64,000 bases of DNA from Paragonimus westermani (lineage: Eukaryota > Platyhelminthes > Trematoda > Plagiorchiida > Troglotrematidae): NCBI GenBank assembly GCA_008508345.1, contig QNGE01003019.1, positions 31,457-95,456 of the forward strand. The letters run 5' to 3'. The notes under the pieces were generated by a model, which worked only from the letters and a program-made list of their open reading frames with translations, ran no database searches and was not told the origin of the DNA. Both the position numbers and the translations under genes were made by a program. Shown in pieces: positions 37,601 to 49,600 of this stretch (positions are counted from its first letter, which is position 1; every line of letters starts with the position of its first letter).

Positions 37601-40600
37601 AATGTGCTCGTTGACCTGATTGCCAAATTGCCGCTTCTTTCTGCTTATGCATGTGGTCCGGCACTCATACGAAAATTCATAAATGATGTGAGATTTGGCA
37701 TTAAGCGGTGGTGTTGCTTTCAGTGGTGGTGTTAGGATTCGTGTGGTGGTGAGCAGCGTGACCAATTGAGCTGCATAGAACGTGCACCGGATAGTTGTCA
37801 TGAGCTGGGTTTTAACCACTATAGTAGTGTCATCATCCTCGTAAGGAAAACGGATATAACCATTCATTTTGGGAGTTGTTGAACACCTGACGGCGTCTGA
37901 CTTTTGTTTGCTGAATTTTGGCACGAATGCTGATGGATAGTCATTTCCTTTGGGCGTCGTTCTCAATAATGGCATCTCTTTGACCAGTGTTTCTCTCGAA
38001 CAGACGTTTGTCTTGCACGAGAAAGGAGAGCCCGCAGTAGACCACACTGGTACTGGGCTGTTACGAAACTGTGAACGTTCAGGTGATGCCCCGGTAGACT
38101 GACCACAGTACATAGACTCAATTGTGATGCTTCATGAGAAAATCGGAAAACGCCCCAGTGTGTCACCATGCTGGTGTTCGCGATGAAATTAGTTCCGTAA
38201 TTCATCTAGTTCACTGAGTCGTTCAGAATTTTTGTCACCCCCCTTGTATCGGTGAATAACAGGATATCGTCGAGCGATGACGGTGTCCGCGTTCTGCTCC
38301 AAGTGGGCAGACAACATCCTGTTGATCGCTACCTACTTGTCCTGTCAACTGGTGCTCATTGACGTGTGTATGCATGCGCGTCTGTGTGCGGTTGTTGATT
38401 GTGTTGTTCGAATTCACGCAGTCCACCGAACTCTGCTACATTAACCTGCAGATTACACTACGTACCGGATGGGAATCGGGGGAATGTTTTCGCGAGGCTC
38501 ATTATGCATATATTCATTATGTAAGCTAATCCAGCTAGATCTGTGGGAAGCATATGTGTGAATATTTTTGGAACAATGCAACAATCCGGGTAGTAGGATA
38601 TTGTGCTTTACGTCCCTTAACTGACGCGTAGTCCTCGGTTAGAACACGGATGCCTCGTCAGTTGTGAAACCTGTGAAGCTCAAAATCGTGATACGATAGG
38701 ATAACCAACTGAAACGACAAGAAGTTGTGTGACTGAATGGTTCTCATTGATTGGTCCACCATATTCACTGCTCGTTGTAGAATGTTCATTGCTTATGGAC
38801 TAAACCTCAGTTAACTGAGGAGACTTAACGAGCCTGAATCGCATGGACTTCGGTACGGGGTGTCGTTACTGACCACGAAGCACAGAACGAAACGACCACC
38901 TGTGTTTAGCCAATAGGTTTGCTGATTAGGTTAAATGAAACCGACATGTCTTTGTCTCAAGCAGTCAGATGCTAGTGCGTACATGTTTGTGGTGACATCA
39001 ACCGTTGTCAGCGGTTTCCGTAAATGAATCGATGAAAAGTGCATTCCTTTATTTGCACTTACTTTTCAAAACGGGTGAAGCGAGTTGGCACACGAACTGT
39101 GAGCCACTCCAGTGTATTAGAAGCCAACGTGATACTGTTTCACTAGGGAACATACTTTTGATTTCTACGAAGCAACACTATCTAATCACAGGGTTTGTAA
39201 GCTATACGAGGTTTTTGAACAATCTCTGAAAACATGATGACGTGTTACACGCTACTCGAATGAGAGTGAATGGAATCGGTTTTAATGTAAATACGGTTTT
39301 TATAGTAAACCCATAGAATGGCTTGCAGGTCATTAACGGTAAGAATGGTGTAATGAACCGTTAACAATTGGATGACGTAGTCTGCCCTTTCAGACTAGAT
39401 AGCCACATTTTACTGATATAGGGGATCGTGCTTCGCCAGAACAATGCATTTGAAGAACCATGCCAGTGTGTTTACATTGAATTGACCATTTTGTATTGAC
39501 ACATAATATCGACAATATAATTCGATTTTGCTGTAACGAAAACAATAAGAACACTTTCTGTTTTCCTCAAGAGTTTTGCACACGAGCTACCTTAACAAGT
39601 GATTTTCTCCCATTGATTTTCATCAACTTAGGTACCGGTGCTTGAGGTGCCTGAATTTCGATCTGTGTCAACAGTGCTTCTTTAGCGGCCAAACTGCTCG
39701 AAGTCACAATCTGACGCACCCGATGCAGGAGTACTGCACTAATGTGAGTGGGATTTTGTTTGTTCGACTCATTTTTCCCCCTGTAGATTTGTACGTATGA
39801 CCTCTTCTACTGTCTTATCTTGGTAGATTCAACCATGTCGGTTAGGTCAAATGGAAGCTGTCAGACAGAAGGCGGTTACACTCATTGGGTTGCGTGCCAC
39901 ACTGCTGACTGTGCGGAGACGCTGAGACAATTAGGGAAAAACTTATGAGCACGCAGCAGAACTATTTTTACAGTTGCAGCACTTTATTCCGCCTGCAGAG
40001 AGGATGAGTTCTGCAATGTACCCTTTCTAATGGAGAGCATTCCGATCGTCCAACGGTTGACCATGACGGCTGACGCATTATCTCGTACGGTCGAGAACCC
40101 CGCAATAATTCTCAGAAGCTTGATATAGTTTACAGAACATCTATTGAGCGCATCAATGACAGGAATGTGTCAATAATGTCTAGTACACTCTGCCGTCGAC
40201 CTGCTGGGTTGGCTTCTCGCTACTGAGTGGGTCAGACTTTTTAGCTGTTGGCTCCGGATAAGGTCCCTCAAGGAAATACCATAGGTTGTTGCATCTTACG
40301 TCACAGTTTTGACTCAGAACCGTTCTTTTTTCCACATGCGACTGAACTTATCGTTTTCAAGTCGATTTCTTTCGAAATTTTGTCGCTTAACGTATAGTTT
40401 CATTGAATATAACCGGTTCAGTTGATGTGATGATAGAACGCCACCCACACTCGATGAAGCGAACCATTGCGCTGTCTGTTTGAAGCTTCGTCATCTCGCT
40501 TAATCGATGGCTTTTTATGCGATGTTTGTGTTCATCATATCCGAACAATAACAGAAACTGGATCCGGTTGACTGAATTTGGAAGGATCTCATCAAGCTTG

Positions 40601-43600
40601 GTGGATGCCCAGACTCTTGCGAGCACGAATCTTGCGTCTTGATAACCAAGGCCATAGAATCTGTTAGGATTCACAATCACACGCAGTGTATCAGGGCAGC
40701 TGTAAACCTGTTGAATCGGGCAGAGCAGGACGAGCTAGTGAAGGTTTATCCAGATGAAACTGGTTCTGTACATAAACAACTAATGAAAAAGGGAGATGCA
40801 TAAGATACACAAGGGGTGTATGTGCACGGAAATCAACTGTTAACAGTTGACATCTGACGAAGCAGTAATTGGATCGGGCGGTGTGAAAACGAACAGATCA
40901 TGAATGTGGCAGATTTATGATTTTAGTTGAGACTCATCTGTGAGAAGTCAGGGCTTCGGTTGGATTCGAACCGGCGACAGACACAGCATGCCTGAACGCG
41001 GCAGGCGCTGTACTAGCTGTGTTGAGAAGCCACACCAGGAGCTCAGAAATTTCGTATTTGGACTCTGTTACCCACCCGTCCCATTGTCTCATTGTCTCAA
41101 TTCATGCTGGAATCCACCAATGCTTACACAATGCCATCCTATTTAACGTAACAGGTACGCTGCATATGGACCACACTAAAACGATGCTGAAAGTTTACTG
41201 ATATGGATTCCTCGTTATACATTTGTATACATCGTCGTAAAAAACATTAAATTCGCGGTCCTCTCTAAAAGGGAGTCAACCAGACATTATGACTAGGGAT
41301 GGTGAGACGAATTCATTTGTTTTCAAGTTGAACGTCGTCCACATTTGATCGCAGCGTTTGCATTAAGATAGACTTTCCATCCAGCCTCTTTCGAAATGAA
41401 GCTCTAAACTCGAGTTTCGCTCACATTAGAGCTCTGCAGTAGTGCATATCCTTGCCATTGGCAGAGATTTGAACTCCGGCCATTGAATCATGAGGCAACC
41501 GTGTTGACCACTGCGTTATTGACCTCACATCAGGAACCACCGGACTATCAAATGTGAACGCTCAACCACTTTCGCTTGTGACCAGTGATCAGGGCATCAT
41601 CAAAGCGTGTCCGGTGTTCTAGTTTTAGCCGTGGCAAGGATGTGCACTACTGAGGAGGTCTACTGAGAGCGAAACTCGAGTCTAGTGCTTCTTTTCGAAA
41701 GAGGCTGTCTGGAAAGTCTTTCTGAACGTGGAGGCTGTGGTCAAACGTGAGCGCTTTTCAGCACGTAATCAAAGTTTATCGTGTCACTAAGGCAGATATC
41801 GTGGGGAACTACGATTGACATTGGATACTTTCAAGCGATTGGGAATAGGAGGTTGGCTCGCTGAACAGTGTGCTGATCCCTCGTCTAATGGTTGAGGGTT
41901 CGAGTCTCGAGGGTGTTGCTTTCTCACCACACAGCACGTGAGATTTACGGTAGTCAAATTTCCTTTCTCCTTGCTTCAGCCCAGAAACAAGTGGGACTGT
42001 AGATGCTAGTTTTAAAGCAAGGCACACCGGGCAGGGCCCAACTGCATATTTATGGCTCTATCACGGGTGGTTGAGCGCATTTCCTATGTGACTCGCCATC
42101 ACATCATGTCCAGTTGGTTCGCCGTTGTCCTACTGCCTACCCACCTTGATGAGATGCGCTGGAATGGTTGCGAAGGCCGGATACTGTTTTATCGTAAAAA
42201 TTCCCAACGTAGTCATGACAAGCAGTGCGTACCGAACATGCTTGTTTTCAGTGCTTCCTCATCAAGCTGAATACATCAAAATTCGTCACTCATTTTACGG
42301 GGGAATCGTTAAGGCAGTAAACGGAGAACAGATCAGTCAGTTCACTGTCACACTGCTTGGGTCTTGACAGGCTAACAGAGTAGAGGGGTGACCAGGGCAG
42401 ATCCAAAGCCTGAACAAGACGTTTCGGGGTTTACAGGAGTGTTTTGTTTGCTGTGGTAGGTGCGTCGCGCTCGCAGGTAGCGAGAAGTGCGCAGGGTGGT
42501 GCCAGACAGCGTTAACAACATGACGACCAGAATAAGAGGTTTTCACACGAAACGCACATACGGTTCCGCGCGTATAGATGACAACTGGATGGCGGGTACC
42601 TCACGGTGCTGTCCACACCGCCCAGCTGGCTTCAAACATGCCAGATAAGATTTCATTGAATGAAGTTGCCAGACCGAGTGTTTGTCCTTGATACAGACAA
42701 TGCAGAACGTGTGAATGAATTGCAATGGATCTCGGCGTCTCATTGGTGTATGGTCCATTGAATGGCTCTGCGACCTTGCTAAGCTTGCTCCACAGTCCCT
42801 CCTGAACCGATGTTTAGTCTTGGCAAGCTGATAGAAGGTGCGCATTTTATGGTAGGGGTTGCGAACGGCTATAAAGCATAGTTGGTCCTAGTGAATCTCA
42901 CTTCTGTCATTTCGTATTGAAAAAGGTCTATTAGGTGCTAGAAAATCATTACACAGTCATGAGAAAAACACATGCAGCTTGGAAATAACTCACCAAAATG
43001 TGCAATTTACATCGGTCGCCAGAATTAAACATCAGTTCAGGACGGACTATAGAACAAGCGCAGTATAGCCGTGGAACCATTCAGTGGACCATACACCAAT
43101 GGGGCACCACGATCCCTGGCATTTCATGCACACTCTGCTCTGTGTTGAACGGTGAGCAATCAGTGGACCTGGCAACTTCATTTGGTGAAATCATATCTGC
43201 CATGTTTGAATCCAGTTGAGTGGCGTGAACAGCACAGTGAGTTATTCCCATCCAGTTGTTATATATACGCGCGGACCCGTCTGTGCATTTCATGTGAAAA
43301 CCTCTCACTCTGGTCTGTATACTGTTTGGACCACCCTGAATATCAGGATGAATCAAACGCGATCGGCATTTTGCCCTTTGTGAACGACTTTGGGGCCTAA
43401 AATGCACAGAAAAACTTGCTCGTTTTCGATTGATACTAGCTTGGTAATGATATGAAATAACCAGATGTTACTGTCCTCCGTGTCAGCCTGTGGTTGTTTT
43501 ATGGTCTGCGGTTCACTCACTTACATTTCTATTGACTAACTGCCAATCCATTTGTGACTAACAAATTTCAACCTGTTTGATTATTGTAGTACATGTGTCA

Positions 43601-46600
43601 AAAGCATCTACTCAGAAAACGGTGTCAGTTCCTGCTAGCGTGTCTACAGCTCCCTCAAACAACTAGTTCCAACTAAGTTATCAACCTGAAACATACACAC
43701 CTATGCTGATTCGCTTGCTGTGCTACTATCCTTGCACACTGCATTGCTAAAATTGGACGACCGATATACTTAGCACGCAACCTTAATGTTCGTCGATTTG
43801 AATTTAATATCAATTATTTTCACCCGTTACTGTAAAAACAATTGAGGTGGTCCTCGTCTACAGTGCATGAGTTAAATGAGTGAGCTTTTGCGTTCTGTTT
43901 AAGCCAAATTTCATCATGACTTCTAATCGTTCCTGATTCAGTCCACCTCCGGAGATTGGTTTCGTGACTTCGCGCGAATTGTACGAAATCGATTTCGATC
44001 AAGTGGACGGTCTGATCGCCCCGAACAGACTGGTGCTTCGTATCACAAGTTACAGTCCACATCAGGTGACACAAACCTTATTTGTGGTAGAACGCGTTGC
44101 TATGAAACCGATTTATTCGACGAGGAGTAAGTTAAACCAGGCTGCTTTTACTAACGTAGAACGTATTAATTTGAACAGCACTTTTTCGAATAAAAACCGG
44201 CTGCTTTGGTTCGTCTGTTCTAATGGGAACTGTGAGCACCCAGGTCAAATAATTGTCAGTACCTATCTCCAACTGGACTGAATATCATGCATTGGCTTCC
44301 CAATCCCGTTCTTGTTCTTCGAGAACTTTTCTATCTACAACTTATCACGTCCTCACATTCGGATTCTTTAAGTTCATCCCGTTGCTTCAATGGCCACCGT
44401 TTTTTGGTCATTTGTACACAATCATATTCCAGTATAACATATTGCTTTCAGCATCCCAGGTACGATGCACTCCAACCGGGGTGGTACACTGGACACCAGA
44501 GAGTCAAAGTGGTTGATTTAATCGTATTTGCATGAGACAGCTTTCATAAGAAAACGGTATCGGCTGGAGGTACTTTCCATCCGTATAACCACACCGTGTG
44601 TAGTCTGAAACACTGAGCCCTGATAAATCCCAGAGTTGGAGAAAAATATGAGTTAATTTGAACACTGAATAGGAATGTGTTTCAAAGGAGTGGCCTCTTT
44701 TTGGCATTCAACGTAAAGCAACCAGATTTAATAGCAGCGGTATCGATCGAATGGGTGTGCGAACTGTTACGTTGTCAGTTACCGATAGCACCGGAATTTT
44801 CTATTCTGGCCAGTACTGACAAATGTGAGTTGCGAGTGACCATGTATACTCAAAACTAGGTGTGCGATCACGCGCGGGTGAACGGCAATCAGGTCGGCCA
44901 GCCGGCCGGGAAATCGAATGGACCCGATCAGCATTTTTGCATCAACCAGAAGAGCAAAACGATATCGTGTGCATCCAGAGGTGGCACAAACACACTTTTT
45001 TGATTGGAATGCCTGGGCAAGCACCGGAATCATGAACCGGATGACAGGTAAACTCGGTACCGTTCCGACTGGAGTTGGATATGTCAGTAAGCACTGTCTT
45101 GTCAAGCAGTTCAACACATTTCCGATGAGAATTTAACCGGAAATCAGTTTTCAGAAAGAGGACGGATTGAAAAACTAGACAAAGTTAACAGGATAGTAAG
45201 AGTCTCACTATTTTATACACAAGTGAACCTGGTAGAACTGGGCATGAACAGAATAAAACGCACCTGACCAAACGGTAACTGGCAAATTGTCTCAAACTTG
45301 GGAAAGAACGGAACACTAAACGTGCAACGTCTTGGCCGTCTGGGGTTTTGGTCAATATTTCCAATGTCAGCAACCATTGCCTGATCAGGCCGGTTATTAT
45401 CGTCTCAGTCGGGCGAGTCATATATGGGGTGACAGTATGATTTGCAAACTGTGTGGTAGTCTCACATTTCGTCCCCAGCATGTATCAATTTCGACCCAAC
45501 TTGCTAACTGTAAACATCTCGTATGAAACAGTGAGGTGATTGTTATTTCAACCGATGCTCAAAGTGGCCACTACTACATGAACGCTGTCGTTTCGTCCCG
45601 ACCGTCCATAGGATACCCACAGTTATATTGCATTGTACTCTTTTATACTGACCATTATCGTTCATTTTGAAGAACAATTTACATAGCTCCATTATGATTC
45701 AGCTGTCCAATAAAAATTATTTGTGTGTTATGTTAAAACCAAGAGGAGAGACAGAAGCAAGGTAGTCTCTCGAAATCAAAAGCCTTTCAGGGCATGAGGG
45801 TGCTGTCACTGTCAGGGCCACACATCGAGATGGAGAAACTTCTTTCAGAGTGAGACAACCGTTAGGAGGTGGCAAAAATCGGTGTCAGGTTATTCGTAGA
45901 AACGTGTCATAGATTTTCAAGGGAACAAGAACAGTGAGCAAGCACAATCAGTGACTACATAAGAGGACAGTCCTAATCGAAGAATCGCATTGCAAGAGAA
46001 TGGATAGATGATACCACGAAAGGTGATGATCGCAGAAGAATGCCAAATGAAGTCAGCATCACAGTCGATGATGTGTAAGGCCGATTGAATGGCGGCATTA
46101 TGCGATTCGGTCCTCCATTTTACAGTCTTGTCCGTTCACGCAAATTGGCTTCGGTAGTTGCCCACTGTCACCACGAGTTTAGTCTTGCGCCTGTTGACTT
46201 TCAGTTCGGATAGCTCGAGAGCATTAGCGGCGGCTGCCGGCTTATCAGTGAGGCGCATCATATTCTTGGCCAGGAGGATCTGCTCGTCGGCGTAGGTCAA
46301 ACCGCTAATCATTGTTTCGTGGAACTGGTAGGCAAGCTCCGGTTAAGACAGAGCCAACACCCCCACCAACTGGCATGATGAATGGCGGCGGCGACAGTGG
46401 GTCACCCTGGCGAGCACTACAGTGAGACCGGCGGACGAAGTCATCTCACTTCGTTCACCATAAGACAGCATGGTGGGCGATGAGTACAACTGACAACTAT
46501 GCTGGTTCCTTGATTAGCATGCTACACCTCGCTACTAGTGACAGCAATATCTCGGTGGTTGATACTGATCTTTGTCTACTTTGCAATGGTGGACGGGGGA

Positions 46601-49600
46601 AAAAGCGTGGTTCCTAATTGAATGAGATAAAAGACATCATGCGACATAGTTCAAAAAACGAAAACCAAAATGTCCACACACCTTGGAAACAAGCAAATGA
46701 GCTCTGTGTGAGAATAATGAGGCATCTGTAGTGCAGCTTTCTGGTGTCTCCCACTACCTCATTCTCCTATTTGCCAATTGTCCAAAATCATATATTACCC
46801 TCACTTTAGCTAGGCAACGGTATCTGAATTGGACTAAACACTCTCTTTCCTAATGTCACCATCCGGTTTCGGTAAGTCACGGAAGTCAATAGCTGAGAGG
46901 TTTACACAGAATATGCTTACTGGAGATCACGCCCAATTTTATTCAAAAAGTTATTCACAAAACTGCGTTTCTTATGTCAACGTACCGGAAGCTAAAAAGC
47001 ATACACGAATGCATTAACAACTGTGGACCGACGTCAAAACGTACCAAGCGTAGTACAGGCGCACTTCGACACAGCAAACGGCACTGGATCAATGACAACA
47101 GCTCAGAGGTCAGGTATGAATCTGAGTGAATCTGAGGATCAGGTAATCTGAACATACGGCTCGGCGTTTGGAATGTGTGCGTCAGGTTTGCATTTGAAAT
47201 CCTCTACTGATGGTTCCGTAACAAAATCTCAGAGTATCATGTCACTTCGCCTAATACCATCCACTTAGGTGAAGCACTACCTATGCATCTAAAGAGAACA
47301 AACGGAAATTTGGACATTTCTCAGTAGTTGCTCGATTAGTAGAAATGGTCAGACTGATTTGTCTACGTACATTATATAGGGTTTGAAAATAAAGCACCTG
47401 TTCTTAAGATTACGGATTGAGTTTCGGGGATCTGGGGTGTCTCTAATTAACAGAAGAGTAAGCAGGCTTTCTCTGTTCACTCCAGGTTGAAGCCACCGAC
47501 TTCGTTTAACTGTGTGAGCATGGTCTACATAAATGAATGAATTTCGAGAATTTAGTTTCTCTTCGAAATGCTGAGGCACTCTGAACACACGGTTATGCCT
47601 ATTGTGGTGTTAGTGGCTTCACATTACAAACACGAGAAAAGGACCGTCTGATCCTGTCGTGGATATGCACTGCTCACGAGCTCCAATAAGAGATGGATTC
47701 ATGTCTACTGCTTTCGCTGGATATGGGTCAGGCGAAGAGTTTACCTGAATAAGAAGGGTGTGACCGAATAAGGGTGGTGTTCAGGAAATCGTCAGCTGTA
47801 CTGAGAATGTACCACGTTACTTACAGTTCACGGTGTTGAATACAGTTCTGAGGAACGTAAACACTAGCTGTGTATAGCCCAAATTGAATAGCTCTCAACT
47901 CAACAGCTTTCAGATCCATAGAGATGTCAAGCGCTCAGTCCGGATTACACATGGGCTCACTATACCTAATCTTGAGATGGTTAGATTGATTAGGTTTTAA
48001 CGAAATTTGATCGTCTCGATACAGTGAAAAGTGAACTGCAACGTTCATCTAAAACGATGTTTGTTTCTGATCGGATTAGGTAGGTTAGGTATCATTTTTG
48101 TCCTAAAATGAGCAGTGCAACAAATCTGATATGATGACTGGTTTTGTATGAATTCAGATTTTTGATGGTTCACTAAAATGCTTCTGTATCTGGTTGAATT
48201 ATGCGTTAGACGAGTCACGAGGGTAGCCATTGCAGTGACATGACGACCATGAACGGAGCTCAGATCAAAGAGCGTTGAAAATTTGTCCGGTGGTCAACCA
48301 GGAGAACTGAAACCATTGACTAATCTGCTGCTTGTCGCGCGCAAAGCATCTGTGCAGTGCACATTCTTATCACGTGTAGAGTGATACTCATCGTCAGTTT
48401 CATGAATACGTTATCTAATGTTTTCCGTATGTACAGATCGGATCAGAATAAGTGTGAGTTTGTCCGGTTAAATTAATGCACTCTCAGTGCCGCTATTCTT
48501 GTCGGGTCAGTTTCGTCCGATTTGTAATTTACACCATCAGCTCGGTCCGATCGTAGTTGGTTACTCTAGTACTCCAGTGTAAACACTACTGCTCTCATTA
48601 GCTTACCAATTTGTTGGATAATGCGCTCGTTTGTTATAAATTTGAGGCCGATTTGAAATATGAACTTATCCTTAGCGTCGCGTTCAGACGAGTCTGGGTT
48701 GAGTAAACCGAGAACCAATGACGTCAGTGAATGAATCAATTGAACATTCTCCGCCGTCCTTCTGGAATGTTATTCTTCTTTTCTCTCGGAAGCAGTTTAT
48801 TTTGGGACTATGCTGCCTGACAGATCATGCCGATGTTGTTCGTGTCAAAATTTTCGTGTGCTCTCATTCTGTCACAATGAGAGACGCGAACGTAGCATAC
48901 ATGTACAACGCTGTACTCCTGACCTGAGTCCTCTTAGTACACTAGCTTATCCCTCGCTCGATCTAGGTAATGTAAACGTAGTAGCTGACTGGCCTGATCT
49001 GAATACGCCTCCGGGTTAGACTTGGCGGGTTACTTGCACGCAGTGTACATATGATAATCATACGGCACTTAATCAGTCGGACATTTAGCCACGTCAATAA
49101 TGAACTACACGATAGTTGATCAAACCACCCATGGGTGAACTGAACAGGGAGGTTACTGAGTCTGAAATTGCACCTCAGATGGAGCGATCGGCTAGCAGAC
49201 TGGTCGTCCAGGCTTTATTTGCTGGTTGAGCCGATCCTCCCAACTTGGAATCACTGGTCCACTGGTTAGAAGCAAGAACTACATCAGTGATAGAGTGCTA
49301 GTCTGAGACCGAACATACACAAATTGTGGTCATTTTCCCCGTTAACGTTTTCAAGCTAGTTTTACTAACTGTAGGTGTCAGTACCACATGTTTTTGTTTT
49401 CGAGCAAACCGTGTTTAACTGCGTGATTGCATCACGTTTCGGTCTGCTGGTTAAGCAAACCTCGACCAGCGCCGGTGTTTGGCTCCGACTCTACATCAAT
49501 GCTTCCACGGGACGTAAAAATTGCCGAGGTCACCGTATGTGATTCTTCCGACTCAAGCAATGCGGTCCACACACAGATTGAATCGCCGGTCATCACGGAT

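Noticed and set aside
41846..41920. Possible functional tRNA gene.
   Set aside because: A- and B-like boxes are present, but I cannot close an acceptor stem or find a clean anticodon arm. A SINE-type relic is more likely.
43964..44281. A 105-codon plus-strand frame starting [16 protein letters not shown].
   Set aside because: A different frame over the same bases encodes the dystrophin segment [17 protein letters not shown] between proper splice sites. The longer frame crosses the donor and has no family match.
44450..44520. Possible extra dystrophin exon after ..tgctttcag or ..gcatcccag.
   Set aside because: It keeps phase with the exon ending at 44065 but soon reaches stops, has no donor in frame that I trust, and does not resemble the missing GYLPVQT segment.
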